Assembly: GCA_037968815.1 (NCBI GenBank)
Contig: JBBKWF010000022.1
Coordinates: 242,064-306,063, forward strand
DNA from: Pseudopedobacter sp037968815
GTDB lineage: Bacteria; Bacteroidota; Bacteroidia; Sphingobacteriales; Sphingobacteriaceae
Length of the DNA stretch: 64,000 nt
Direction of reading: 5' to 3'
Made by a program: the position numbers and the translations under genes. Positions 8,595-16,316 of this stretch are shown piece after piece. The first letter of the stretch is position 1, and the number at the start of each line of letters is the position of its first letter. The notes beneath the pieces are model-generated. The model was not told the DNA's origin. It did not search any database and was given only the letters and a program-made list of their open reading frames with translations.

Positions 8595-8639
8595 AATGAC
8601 TGTTGTCATTTCTTAAAAAAGCATATCGATGCATTTTTG
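8595..8639 (+). promoter_or_regulatory. Internal TGAC-N4-GTCA operator with -7-like element
   Basis: AATGACTGTTGTCATT (8595-8610) has perfect 6-base arms around a 4-base centre. CATTTTTG (8632-8639) matches TAnnTTTG except for the first base. The dyad centre is 29.5 bp upstream of this element, exactly the spacing seen at the ric promoter. It lies in the 76-bp gap before the pterin-synthase-like gene and would give the last two genes their own promoter under the same regulator as ric. Confidence 0.5.
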
Positions 8640-8664
8640 TGTTTAATAAAATAGACTTACCCAA

Positions 8665-9021
8665 ATGATAATTTACAAGCAGTTTACTTTTGATGCCGCC
8701 CATTATTTGCCAAATGTTCCAGAAACGCATAAATGCAGAACGTTACACGGACATACCTATCATTTAACTTTGTTTTTTGAAGGCGAGGTTTCCGAGGATT
8801 TTGGATGGATTGTAGACTATAGCGAAATAACAGCATTGGTTAAACCGATATTAAACTTAGTTGATCATCAATATTTAAACGAGGTGGAAGGTTTAGAAAA
8901 CCCAACTAGCGAGTTGATTTCCGTTTGGTTGTGGAACAAAATTAAACCGTTAATTCCTCAATTAAAACGAATCGAACTAAAAGAAACACCAACATCGGGC
9001 GCTATTTATGAGGGAGTTTAA
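8665..9021 (+). CDS. queD: 6-carboxytetrahydropterin synthase / PTPS-like protein
   Basis: The 118-aa protein matches QueD/6-pyruvoyl-tetrahydropterin synthase. Zinc ligands are H13, H28 and H30 (in HGHTYH), catalytic cysteine C24 is in HKCRTLHGH, DFGWIVDY follows, then VDHQYLN with H68 and a C-terminal E106 in LKETPTSGA. QueD makes 6-carboxy-5,6,7,8-tetrahydropterin for queuosine and other 7-deazaguanines. A queE gene is present at 15550-16179 but not adjacent. Placement after an Fnr-like site, between a CoA-transferase and a DGC protein, is unusual for queuosine synthesis, so another pterin role is possible. The symbol is given for the family. Confidence 0.82.
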   Translation: MIIYKQFTFDAAHYLPNVPETHKCRTLHGHTYHLTLFFEGEVSEDFGWIVDYSEITALVKPILNLVDHQYLNEVEGLENPTSELISVWLWNKIKPLIPQLKRIELKETPTSGAIYEGV

Positions 9022-9043
9022 TTTTTAAATAAAACATAAAGTT

Positions 9044-9409
9044 ATGATGACAAATAACAAACCTTTAGTGTACTCTTGCTCTGGCTGTTCTAATGCAGCG
9101 CAGATGGCAAATTATATTGCCGTAAAATTAGATAGGCAAAAAAAAGCAGAAATGTCTTGTATTGCAGGTGTTGGTGGTAATGTGAAAGCATTGGTTAAAG
9201 TCGCGAAAACACAAAGGAAAATTGTGGTAATTGATGGTTGTCCGCTTTTTTGCGCAAAAGCTTGTTTAGCTAATCACGGTATTGAACCTGATATGCATAT
9301 CAAACTTTCTGATTCGGGAATTAAAAAACAGCAACACGAAGATTTTGATTTGGAAGAAGCCAATAAGCTACTTCAACAAATTAACATAGATATTGAAGGA
9401 CTGAATTAG
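9044..9409 (+). CDS. DGC-domain putative zinc-binding protein
   Basis: A 121-aa cysteine-rich protein with the pattern of the DGC family, named after a conserved Asp-Gly-Cys. C12 and C15 lie in YSCSGCSNA, C39 in SCIAGVGG, and the DGC core is VVIDGCPLFCAKAC (D64, G65, C66, C70, C74). The family is annotated as putative metal-binding, and its biochemical role is not established. It begins 22 bp after the pterin-type gene and closes the run. The cysteine set could hold zinc or an iron-sulfur cluster, which would fit an operon that starts with a cluster repair protein (inference). Confidence 0.82.
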   Translation: MMTNNKPLVYSCSGCSNAAQMANYIAVKLDRQKKAEMSCIAGVGGNVKALVKVAKTQRKIVVIDGCPLFCAKACLANHGIEPDMHIKLSDSGIKKQQHEDFDLEEANKLLQQINIDIEGLN

Positions 9410-9440
9410 CTCAGTAACGATTAATAGGCTATTCAATCCT

Positions 9441-9473
9441 TTACTTATTCGAAAGTATATCAATAATAAGTAA
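9441..9473. other. Weak AT-rich inverted repeat between the DGC gene and trxB
   Basis: TTACTTATT (9441-9449) and AATAAGTAA (9465-9473) form a perfect 9-bp inverted repeat with a 15-base loop and no adjacent T-run. It lies 32 bp after the DGC gene stop and about 25 bp upstream of the trxB -33 element. It could be a weak terminator or a regulator site; nothing decides between these. Confidence 0.3.
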
Positions 9474-9499
9474 TATCTATCTCACTATAATTAATATCA

Positions 9500-9531
9500 T
9501 TTGGCATTAGCGTTTTCTAATATTAAATTTG
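9500..9531 (+). promoter_or_regulatory. trxB promoter
   Basis: TTTG (9500-9503), 20 bases, then TAAATTTG (9524-9531) is a full match to the Bacteroidota TTTG-N19/20-TAnnTTTG promoter. Transcription would start near 9537, upstream of ATG 9550. The TTG at 9529-9531 is part of the -7 element, so it cannot be the start codon. Confidence 0.65.
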
Positions 9532-9549
9532 CTCCACAATATTTTTAAC

Positions 9550-10494
9550 ATGACAGAAGAATTAGAACACGTTCAGTGCTTAATTATAGGCTCAGGTCCG
9601 GCAGGTTATACAGCTGCTATTTATGCTGCTAGGGCAGATTTAAAGCCATTAATGATTACAGGTATTCAAATGGGAGGTCAACTGACTACCACTACCGATG
9701 TTGAGAATTACCCAGGCTATCCAGGCGGAGTGATGGGGCCAGAAATGATGGAAGACTTCAGAAAACAAGCAGAACGCTTTGGTACAGAGATCCGTTTTGG
9801 TTATGTTTCATCTGTTGATTTTACAGGTCCGGTACATAAAGTGGTAGTTGATGAAAATAAAACTATTTTAGCCGATACAGTAATTATATCAACCGGTGCT
9901 TCTGCAAAATGGTTAGGCTTACCTTCCGAGGAAAAGTATAATGGTTTTGGAGTTTCAGCCTGTGCCGTTTGCGATGGTTTTTTCTTTAAAAACCAAGATG
10001 TGGTAATTGTTGGGGCTGGAGATACCGCAGCAGAGGAAGCAACTTATTTGGCTAAATTATGTAAAAAAGTGACCATGTTGGTTCGTAGAGATGAGTTCAG
10101 AGCTTCTAAAGCAATGATTAATCGTGTGATGAACACTAAAAACATTGAGATTTTATACAATACTGAAACCAAAGAGATTTTAGGCGACGGTAAATCTGTA
10201 ACTGCTGTTAAAGTAGTTAACAACCAAACCAACGAAGAAACTGATATACCTGCAACAGGCTTTTTTGTAGCTATCGGGCATAAGCCAAATACCGATATTT
10301 TTAAAGATTGGTTAAAAATGGATAGTGTTGGATACATTATTACCAAACCTGATAGTACCGCAACTGATATTGAAGGCGTTTTTGTTTCTGGCGATGCACA
10401 GGATAAAATTTACCGCCAAGCAGTTACTGCCGCAGGAACAGGTTGTATGGCTGCTTTAGAAGCCGAGCGCTATTTGGCAGCTAAAGAAGATTAA
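9550..10494 (+). CDS. trxB: Thioredoxin-disulfide reductase
   Basis: A 314-aa flavoprotein that reduces thioredoxin with NADPH. The FAD-binding motif is GSGPAGYTAAIYAARA (about 14-29), the redox-active pair is C138-A-V-C141-D, the NADPH-binding motif is VGAGDTAAEEA, and the C-terminal FAD motif is GVFVSGDAQD. Length is normal for the low-molecular-weight type. The frame is open from a TTG at 9529, but that TTG lies within the -7 promoter element, so I choose ATG 9550. It is monocistronic, with a terminator at 10521-10549. Confidence 0.95.
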   Translation: MTEELEHVQCLIIGSGPAGYTAAIYAARADLKPLMITGIQMGGQLTTTTDVENYPGYPGGVMGPEMMEDFRKQAERFGTEIRFGYVSSVDFTGPVHKVVVDENKTILADTVIISTGASAKWLGLPSEEKYNGFGVSACAVCDGFFFKNQDVVIVGAGDTAAEEATYLAKLCKKVTMLVRRDEFRASKAMINRVMNTKNIEILYNTETKEILGDGKSVTAVKVVNNQTNEETDIPATGFFVAIGHKPNTDIFKDWLKMDSVGYIITKPDSTATDIEGVFVSGDAQDKIYRQAVTAAGTGCMAALEAERYLAAKED

Positions 10495-10520
10495 AGCTAA
10501 ATTTGTTATATTTAACAGAA

Positions 10521-10549
10521 AAGGTTTGTGGTTTCACAAGCCTTTTTTT
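10521..10549 (+). terminator. Intrinsic terminator of trxB
   Basis: GGTTTGTG (10523-10530) pairs with CACAAGCC (10535-10542), with one G-U pair and a four-base loop, followed by a seven-T run. It ends the trxB transcript 27 bp after the stop codon. Confidence 0.8.
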
Positions 10550-10610
10550 ATAACCTTTTGTCCTTATTATATTTTTTAACGTGTTTTGTTAAAACCTAAC
10601 TACTTTTCTA

Positions 10611-12920
10611 ATGAGATATAAACTATTCGCAGTCTTAGTATTTTTCACATCGTTTGTATTCGCTCAAACTAACAGTCAAAGTTTAGGGATTATACCTGCT
10701 CCGCAATCGGTAGTGTTAAAATCTGGTTTTTTTAAATTGACAGATCAAACAGTTTTGCAATATAAAACTGAAGCCGATAGGCAAACTGCAGAACTTTTTA
10801 AAACCATTGTTAAAGAAAAAGAAGGCTTTGATTTAGTGTTGGCGAAAAGCTTTATGCAAACTCCGGAGAGTGTAATTTTCTTTAACTCAGAAAAGGCTAA
10901 TGACTTTGCTCCAGAAGCTTATATTTTAGAAGTAAATGAGAATAATATCCAGTTAAATGGTTCAAGCAAAGGCATTTTTTACGCTACACAAAGTTTAATT
11001 CAACTGTATTTAACAGGTTTGCCAAATCATCAGTTACAACAATGCAAAATAACTGACGAACCACGCTATGCGTACAGAGGTTTACATTTGGATGTTTCTA
11101 GGCACTATTACCCGATAGATTTTATCAAAAAATACATCGACTTAATGGCGATGTATAAGCTCAATAATTTTCACTGGCATTTAACGGATGATCAAGGCTG
11201 GCGTATAGAAATTAAGAAATACCCAAAATTAACTCAAGTAGGTGCTTACAGAGCACAAACAGTTATCGGTAACTATCATGATAGAATGCCACAGTGGTTT
11301 GATGGTAATAAATACGGTGCTTTTTATACGCAAGAAGAAATTAAAGAAATTGTTGCTTACGCCGATGGAAAATACATCAACGTAATTCCGGAAATTGAAA
11401 TGCCAGGGCACTCAATGGCCGCTTTAGCCGCTTACCCTGAGTTGGGTTGTGGTACAAACCCAGGGCCGTACCAAGTAGCAGAAAAATGGGGTGTTTTTCC
11501 TGATATTTTTTGTGCTGGTAAAGATCATACTTTTGATTTTTTAGAAGATGTACTAACAGAGGTAATGGCACTTTTTCCGTCCAAAAACATACACATCGGT
11601 GGTGATGAAGCACCAAAAAAAATATGGAAAACCTGTCCGTATTGCCAAAAGCGAATGAAAAAGGAAAAGCTGAAAAACGAAGAAGAACTACAGTCGTACT
11701 TTATTCATCGTATTGAAAAATTTGTAAATAAAAAAGGAAGATCCATTATTGGTTGGGACGAGATTTTAGAAGGTGGTTTAGCTCCAAATGCAACGGTAAT
11801 GAGCTGGAGAGGTGTGAAAGGTGGGATTTCGGCGGCTAAACAAAACAATTACGTTATCATGTCGCCAAGTACAGACGGACTGTATTTAGACCATACACAA
11901 GGTTTGTCTTTATATGAACCCGTAACTATTGGTGGTGATGGCAGAGTAGAGAAAATTTATAGCTATAACCCAACTCCAGAGGAGTTAACGGTGGCACAGC
12001 AGAAATATATTTTGGGTGTGCAAGCTAATTTATGGACAGAGTATGTTACCACTCCCACTCACGCCGAATATATGTTGCTTCCAAGGTTGTTTGCATTGGC
12101 AGAAACCGCATGGACAAACCCTATCCAAAAGGATTTTAAATCTTTTTCAGAGAACAATATACCTACACATTTATCTTGGTTAGATGAAGCCAATACTTTT
12201 TATCGTGTTCCGGAAACAATAGGTGCAAAAGACACTACAATTAACGTACTAGGTACTTATACCTTTAACTTTAAGCCATCCGTAACCGGAGCTAAAATCT
12301 ATTATACTATTGATGGCTACGAGCCTAATCAAACTACTAGGTTATACACTCAGCCTTTTACTGTAAATGTGCCAAAAGGAGAGTACCGCCCGGTTAAGTC
12401 AATTGTAATTACGCCATCCGGTAAACGCAGTGTGGTTACTACAACAATTTTAAGAAACAAGGAGGTGCTTAAAGCCGACGTAAATATCAGCGGATTAAAA
12501 CAAGGTGGATTGAGGTACCATTACATCCCCGGAGTATTTAAAAATACAATGGAGATTGATACTTCTTTAGCCACGAAAAGAGGTATTGCCTCACAAATAT
12601 CTTATACAAAAGTGCCTAATAAAGCCAGAGAGTATGGTTTGGTTTTTACCGGATATATCAATGTAAATGAAAATGCCACTTTTGAGTTTTCGTTATATAG
12701 CGATGACGGTAGCCGTCTATATATTGATGATGAATTAATTATTGATAACGATGGAGATCATGCTCGTTATGAAAAATCTGCTGGAGTTGCTATGGAAGCT
12801 GGTTTACATAAAATTAAAATTGCTTATTTTGACGATGGACCAGGTTCAACTTTAAAAGTTTATGTAAAAGGAACAGATGGTAAAAAAATAGAAATACCGT
12901 CTGTGATGTTATTTAATTAG
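10611..12920 (+). CDS. Secreted beta-N-acetylhexosaminidase (GH20) with C-terminal PA14 domain
   Basis: A 769-aa exported glycosidase that removes terminal N-acetylhexosamine from glycans, chitin fragments or peptidoglycan. Domains are a signal peptide (about 1-19), a GH20 N-terminal domain (about 25-145) and the catalytic GH20 barrel (about 150-510). The barrel holds HIGGDEAP with the Asp-Glu pair D332-E333 of the substrate-assisted mechanism. A chitobiase-type beta domain follows (about 545-615, YYTIDGYEP), then a PA14 carbohydrate-binding domain (about 640-765, with YSDDGSRLYIDDELIIDNDG). The PA14 tail makes it longer than a minimal GH20 enzyme. The lipoprotein gene begins 2 bp after it. 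No PUL transporter (SusC/SusD) is nearby. Confidence 0.93.
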   Translation: MRYKLFAVLVFFTSFVFAQTNSQSLGIIPAPQSVVLKSGFFKLTDQTVLQYKTEADRQTAELFKTIVKEKEGFDLVLAKSFMQTPESVIFFNSEKANDFAPEAYILEVNENNIQLNGSSKGIFYATQSLIQLYLTGLPNHQLQQCKITDEPRYAYRGLHLDVSRHYYPIDFIKKYIDLMAMYKLNNFHWHLTDDQGWRIEIKKYPKLTQVGAYRAQTVIGNYHDRMPQWFDGNKYGAFYTQEEIKEIVAYADGKYINVIPEIEMPGHSMAALAAYPELGCGTNPGPYQVAEKWGVFPDIFCAGKDHTFDFLEDVLTEVMALFPSKNIHIGGDEAPKKIWKTCPYCQKRMKKEKLKNEEELQSYFIHRIEKFVNKKGRSIIGWDEILEGGLAPNATVMSWRGVKGGISAAKQNNYVIMSPSTDGLYLDHTQGLSLYEPVTIGGDGRVEKIYSYNPTPEELTVAQQKYILGVQANLWTEYVTTPTHAEYMLLPRLFALAETAWTNPIQKDFKSFSENNIPTHLSWLDEANTFYRVPETIGAKDTTINVLGTYTFNFKPSVTGAKIYYTIDGYEPNQTTRLYTQPFTVNVPKGEYRPVKSIVITPSGKRSVVTTTILRNKEVLKADVNISGLKQGGLRYHYIPGVFKNTMEIDTSLATKRGIASQISYTKVPNKAREYGLVFTGYINVNENATFEFSLYSDDGSRLYIDDELIIDNDGDHARYEKSAGVAMEAGLHKIKIAYFDDGPGSTLKVYVKGTDGKKIEIPSVMLFN

Positions 12921-12922
12921 TT

Positions 12923-13537
12923 ATGCAAAAAATAAAAATATTATGTGTTTTAGTAGGTGTTTGTGTTACAATTTTTTCTTGTAGCGAACAAGAGAAGAAA
13001 GAATTAGTTAGTCAAAAACAGAATGCTAGTCTTTTACTTCCCTCACCTTTTAAAAAGCATTTAAAAATAGAAGTAGGTCCGGATAGAATTTTCGATGTGT
13101 TTTCTTGGGGTAGAGGTTCAGATTCCTCATCATCAGTTTTAGTACTTCGCTCAGATTCTTTGAAAAATGAGTTTACTGTAGCTTCAACCGATAATTTGGA
13201 TGGACATTTAAAAGAGATTTTTAATACAGATATGGATAAAGACAGCAATCCGGAAATTATAATTTATTATACTAAAAATGATAAATACCAAACTGCTGAT
13301 GTTTTGTGTTATGAGTTTAACGGTAAAAATGTAAATAAAATAACTTTTCCAGATTTAACTTCTAGCACCCAGAAACAGTATCGTGGCAATGATAAGTTTT
13401 ATGTAAAAGGAGGGGAGCTTTACCGAGAGTTTAATCTGTACGCCAATTCAGACAGTGCCAGTAAACCTACCGATAAAAAGGTGCTGAAATACTTTTTAAA
13501 AAGGAATAGATTCGACTTAAATGAAATTAAGGAGTAA
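12923..13537 (+). CDS. Lipoprotein of unknown function, cotranscribed with the hexosaminidase
   Basis: A 204-aa protein with a lipoprotein signal (hydrophobic core then IFSC, lipidation at about C20). The mature part is beta-rich and contains an acidic DMDKDSNPEI motif (about 103-112) that resembles the calcium-binding D-x-D-x-D loop of FG-GAP/VCBS repeats, here as a single copy. It starts 2 bp after the GH20 gene, so the two are almost surely one transcript and may act together at the cell surface. I do not recognise the family. Confidence 0.75.
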   Translation: MQKIKILCVLVGVCVTIFSCSEQEKKELVSQKQNASLLLPSPFKKHLKIEVGPDRIFDVFSWGRGSDSSSSVLVLRSDSLKNEFTVASTDNLDGHLKEIFNTDMDKDSNPEIIIYYTKNDKYQTADVLCYEFNGKNVNKITFPDLTSSTQKQYRGNDKFYVKGGELYREFNLYANSDSASKPTDKKVLKYFLKRNRFDLNEIKE

Positions 13538-13609
13538 TGGCTAGTACTCAGTGAAAATTGGCTAAGTTCTGTGTTTTGAAGAAATGGAGCATCTCGTTAG
13601 CGAATAAGC

Positions 13610-15517
13610 TTATTCTCCAATCCCAGTAATAATAAACTCAGTACGTCTGTTATTTGCTCTGCCTTCTGGTGTAGTATTGTCCGCAATTGGTGCAGCTTCA
13701 CCATAACCTTTAAAACTTAATCTTTTTGCATCAATATTACGAGCAATTAAATAGTTGTAAACTGCTTTAGAACGGTTTTGGGATAGAATTAAGTTCGACT
13801 GATCATCACCAATATCATCAGTATGTCCACTAATTTGAATATCGATTTTTGGGTTTTCTTTTAAGAAATCAATCAACTTCTGTAACTCTGTTTTCGACTG
13901 TGGTTTTAAATCAAATTTATTACTATCGAAAAATATGTTTTTAAGTACTACTCTTTTTCCAATAGCAATTTTTTGTAGCGGAACTTCTAAAATAATTGGC
14001 TTTCCGATTTGGTTTTTTTCTATCGAAAAATTTTCGGAGTAAAAAAGATAACCGTCCTTAGAAACATTAATACTGTACTCTTTTCCTGTTGACAAAGTGG
14101 CCAAAAATGTTCCGTCAATTTTATCAGAGTATGATGTATTAACAGATTTTTCCTCCTTTAAATCAATAATATCTACTATTGCGCCAAGCCTTCTCTTAGT
14201 TTCAGCATCAAATACAACACCTTTTACATAATTTACAGCAATTGGGCGTATTTTTTCGGGCAATGGGAAAGAGTAAATATCAAAGCCACCAAAACCACTA
14301 AAGTTATTTGACGAAAAGAAAGCTCTTGTTCCGCTAGCGTTAATTGTTAAACCACTTTCCTCTCCGTAGGTGTTAATTGGGTAACCCAAATTTTCTGGTT
14401 TGCCCCACTCGCCAGCAGTGTCTAACCTGCTAATAAATAAGTCTTTATTGCCTAAACCTGTCCACCCGTTAGATGAAAAATAAAGTGTCTGATTATCTGG
14501 GTGTATAAAAGGCGATTGCTCATCATAAGGGGTGTTAATAGTTGGTCCTAAGTTTATAGGCATTACCCATTTTCCGTCATCACCTATGGTACTTTTCCAA
14601 ATATCATAGCTTCCATAACCACCTCTTCTATCGCTAACAAAGTATAATGTTTTACCATCAGAAGATAAAGACGGTTGAGATTCCCAGCCTTTCGTGTTAA
14701 TTGGGAAGCCTAAATTAATAGGTTTGCTCCAGCCTTCACCTTCTTTTTGTGAGACATAAATGTCGCACCTACCTAAACCATCTGGGCGGTTACAGCCGGT
14801 GAAAAATAAAAAATGTCCGTCTGGTGATATACATTGAGCACCTTCATTAAATGATGGTGTATTAATATTATTACTTAAATAAGTTGCTTGTGTCCAGTTC
14901 TCACCGTCTTTGTAACTGCGGTAAAAGTCTTCGTTTCTGTTAATTTGTCTGGTAAAAATCAACGTACTTTCATCTGTAGTTAACGCTGCTAAATATTCTT
15001 GATCCGCAGTGTTGACATTTGGACCCAAGTTTTCGGGTTTAAAATTAACTGGGTTTTTTACTGCTACAATTGCAAATTCACAGTCTTTAATATATTTATT
15101 TGTTAACTCAATCTTTTCTATGGATGGGTTTCCCTTGTTTTTATAAAGATTGTAATGCAGTAATGCTTGTTCGTAATCTCCTGCTTTTAACTCGCTTTCA
15201 GCATAAAAGTAATAACGTTCTGGTGCAAAGTTGGGGTTAATATCAAAAGCTTTTTTATAAATTTCTTTAGCATTAATATAGTCAAACGTTACCCGGTAAA
15301 CATCGGCTAAAAGTAAATATGCCTCAATAAACTCATCATCTTGCTTAATTGCATCTTTAAGTTCATCGCTAGCTTGCTTAAATTCATTTAAATCTAACAG
15401 TGACCTAGCTCTTTCATAGCTTTTTATCGCACTTCTACTATTTGTAGAATATTTTGTTTGCGACAAACCAACTTGGAAAGCTAAAAGTAAGATTACAATG
15501 TTAATTAAGCATTTCAT
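13610..15517 (-). CDS. OmpA-family outer membrane protein with TPR and PD40 repeats
   Basis: A 635-aa envelope protein. It has a signal peptide (about 1-19), TPR-like helices (about 28-150) and a series of PD40/WD40-like beta-propeller repeats (about 165-410, recurring patterns such as LYFVSDRRGGYGSYDIW and LYFSSNGWTGLGNKDLF). A carboxypeptidase-regulatory-like beta domain follows (about 425-510), then an OmpA C-terminal peptidoglycan-binding domain (about 525-632, with ISGHTDDIGDD and NRRTEFIITG). Proteins of this layout are common in gliding and type IX-secreting Bacteroidota. I see no porin barrel. It ends 72 bp from the lipoprotein gene, convergent with it. Confidence 0.88.
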   Translation of the reverse strand: MKCLINIVILLLAFQVGLSQTKYSTNSRSAIKSYERARSLLDLNEFKQASDELKDAIKQDDEFIEAYLLLADVYRVTFDYINAKEIYKKAFDINPNFAPERYYFYAESELKAGDYEQALLHYNLYKNKGNPSIEKIELTNKYIKDCEFAIVAVKNPVNFKPENLGPNVNTADQEYLAALTTDESTLIFTRQINRNEDFYRSYKDGENWTQATYLSNNINTPSFNEGAQCISPDGHFLFFTGCNRPDGLGRCDIYVSQKEGEGWSKPINLGFPINTKGWESQPSLSSDGKTLYFVSDRRGGYGSYDIWKSTIGDDGKWVMPINLGPTINTPYDEQSPFIHPDNQTLYFSSNGWTGLGNKDLFISRLDTAGEWGKPENLGYPINTYGEESGLTINASGTRAFFSSNNFSGFGGFDIYSFPLPEKIRPIAVNYVKGVVFDAETKRRLGAIVDIIDLKEEKSVNTSYSDKIDGTFLATLSTGKEYSINVSKDGYLFYSENFSIEKNQIGKPIILEVPLQKIAIGKRVVLKNIFFDSNKFDLKPQSKTELQKLIDFLKENPKIDIQISGHTDDIGDDQSNLILSQNRSKAVYNYLIARNIDAKRLSFKGYGEAAPIADNTTPEGRANNRRTEFIITGIGE

Positions 15518-15549
15518 GATTTTGGTTTAGAAACTAAAACTATAAAAAT

Positions 15550-16179
15550 TTAAGGAATATTTAAAAATTTATGTGTTTGTAGCGATATTTCCCATTTAGG
15601 GTTATTCATCACATAATCAATAATTAAAGGTGTCATTTCCGCTGCTTTAGACCATTCGGGCTGTAAATACAGTTTACAATTGGTTGAAACCATTTTTGCA
15701 TGTTCTTCTGCCCACTCAAAGTCACTTTTGTTAAAAACAATCACTTTTAACTCATTCGCAAATGGAGCAATATCTTTACGTGGCGACTTGAATTTTTTTG
15801 GCGATAAACAAATCCAATCCCAAAAGCCTGATAATGGGTAAGCGCCAGATGTTTCAATAAAAGTGGCAATACCTTTGGCTTTCAGTTGTTTAGTTAGCTC
15901 GTCTAAATTGTACAATAATGGCTCTCCGCCAGTTACTACCACAGCTTTGCCGGGGTGTTTATCGGCATTTTCTACAATAGTTTGTACTGATGTTAGCGGG
16001 TGTAAACTAGCATCCCAGCTTTCTTTAACATCGCACCAATGGCAACCAACATCGCAACCTCCAAGTCTTATAAAGTAAGCTGCTTTTCCGGAGTTATATC
16101 CTTCTCCTTGTATTGTATAAAATTCTTCCATTAAAGGAAGCATTGTGCCGTCTTCGGGAATTATATTTTTTGCTTTCAA
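15550..16179 (-). CDS. queE: 7-carboxy-7-deazaguanine synthase (radical SAM)
   Basis: A 209-aa radical SAM enzyme that turns 6-carboxytetrahydropterin into 7-carboxy-7-deazaguanine in queuosine synthesis. The start FYTIQGEGYNSG is typical, and the cluster cysteines are C42, C46 and C49 in GGCDVGCHWC, the Cx3Cx2C form usual for this family. VVVTGGEPLLY supplies the SAM-binding GGEP motif. It acts on the product of the QueD-like protein at 8665-9021; queC and queF are not in the window. It lies 32 bp upstream of the OmpA/PD40 gene on the same strand. Confidence 0.92.
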   Translation of the reverse strand: MKAKNIIPEDGTMLPLMEEFYTIQGEGYNSGKAAYFIRLGGCDVGCHWCDVKESWDASLHPLTSVQTIVENADKHPGKAVVVTGGEPLLYNLDELTKQLKAKGIATFIETSGAYPLSGFWDWICLSPKKFKSPRKDIAPFANELKVIVFNKSDFEWAEEHAKMVSTNCKLYLQPEWSKAAEMTPLIIDYVMNNPKWEISLQTHKFLNIP

Positions 16180-16316
16180 TTGTGCAAAGATAAGGTATTT
16201 TATAAACTCAGCGTGATTTGAGTCAATTTTCGAAAATAAATCAAAGCAAAAATAGCTTATCTTTATTTATTGATTATCAATTAGTTTTGTAACATGTTGG
16301 TGAAGAAAGCTTAAAC

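Noticed and set aside
9044..9409. Radical SAM or ferredoxin assignment for the cysteine-rich protein
   Set aside because: The cysteine spacing (C12, C15, C39, C66, C70, C74) fits the DGC family and not CxxxCxxC or ferredoxin motifs.
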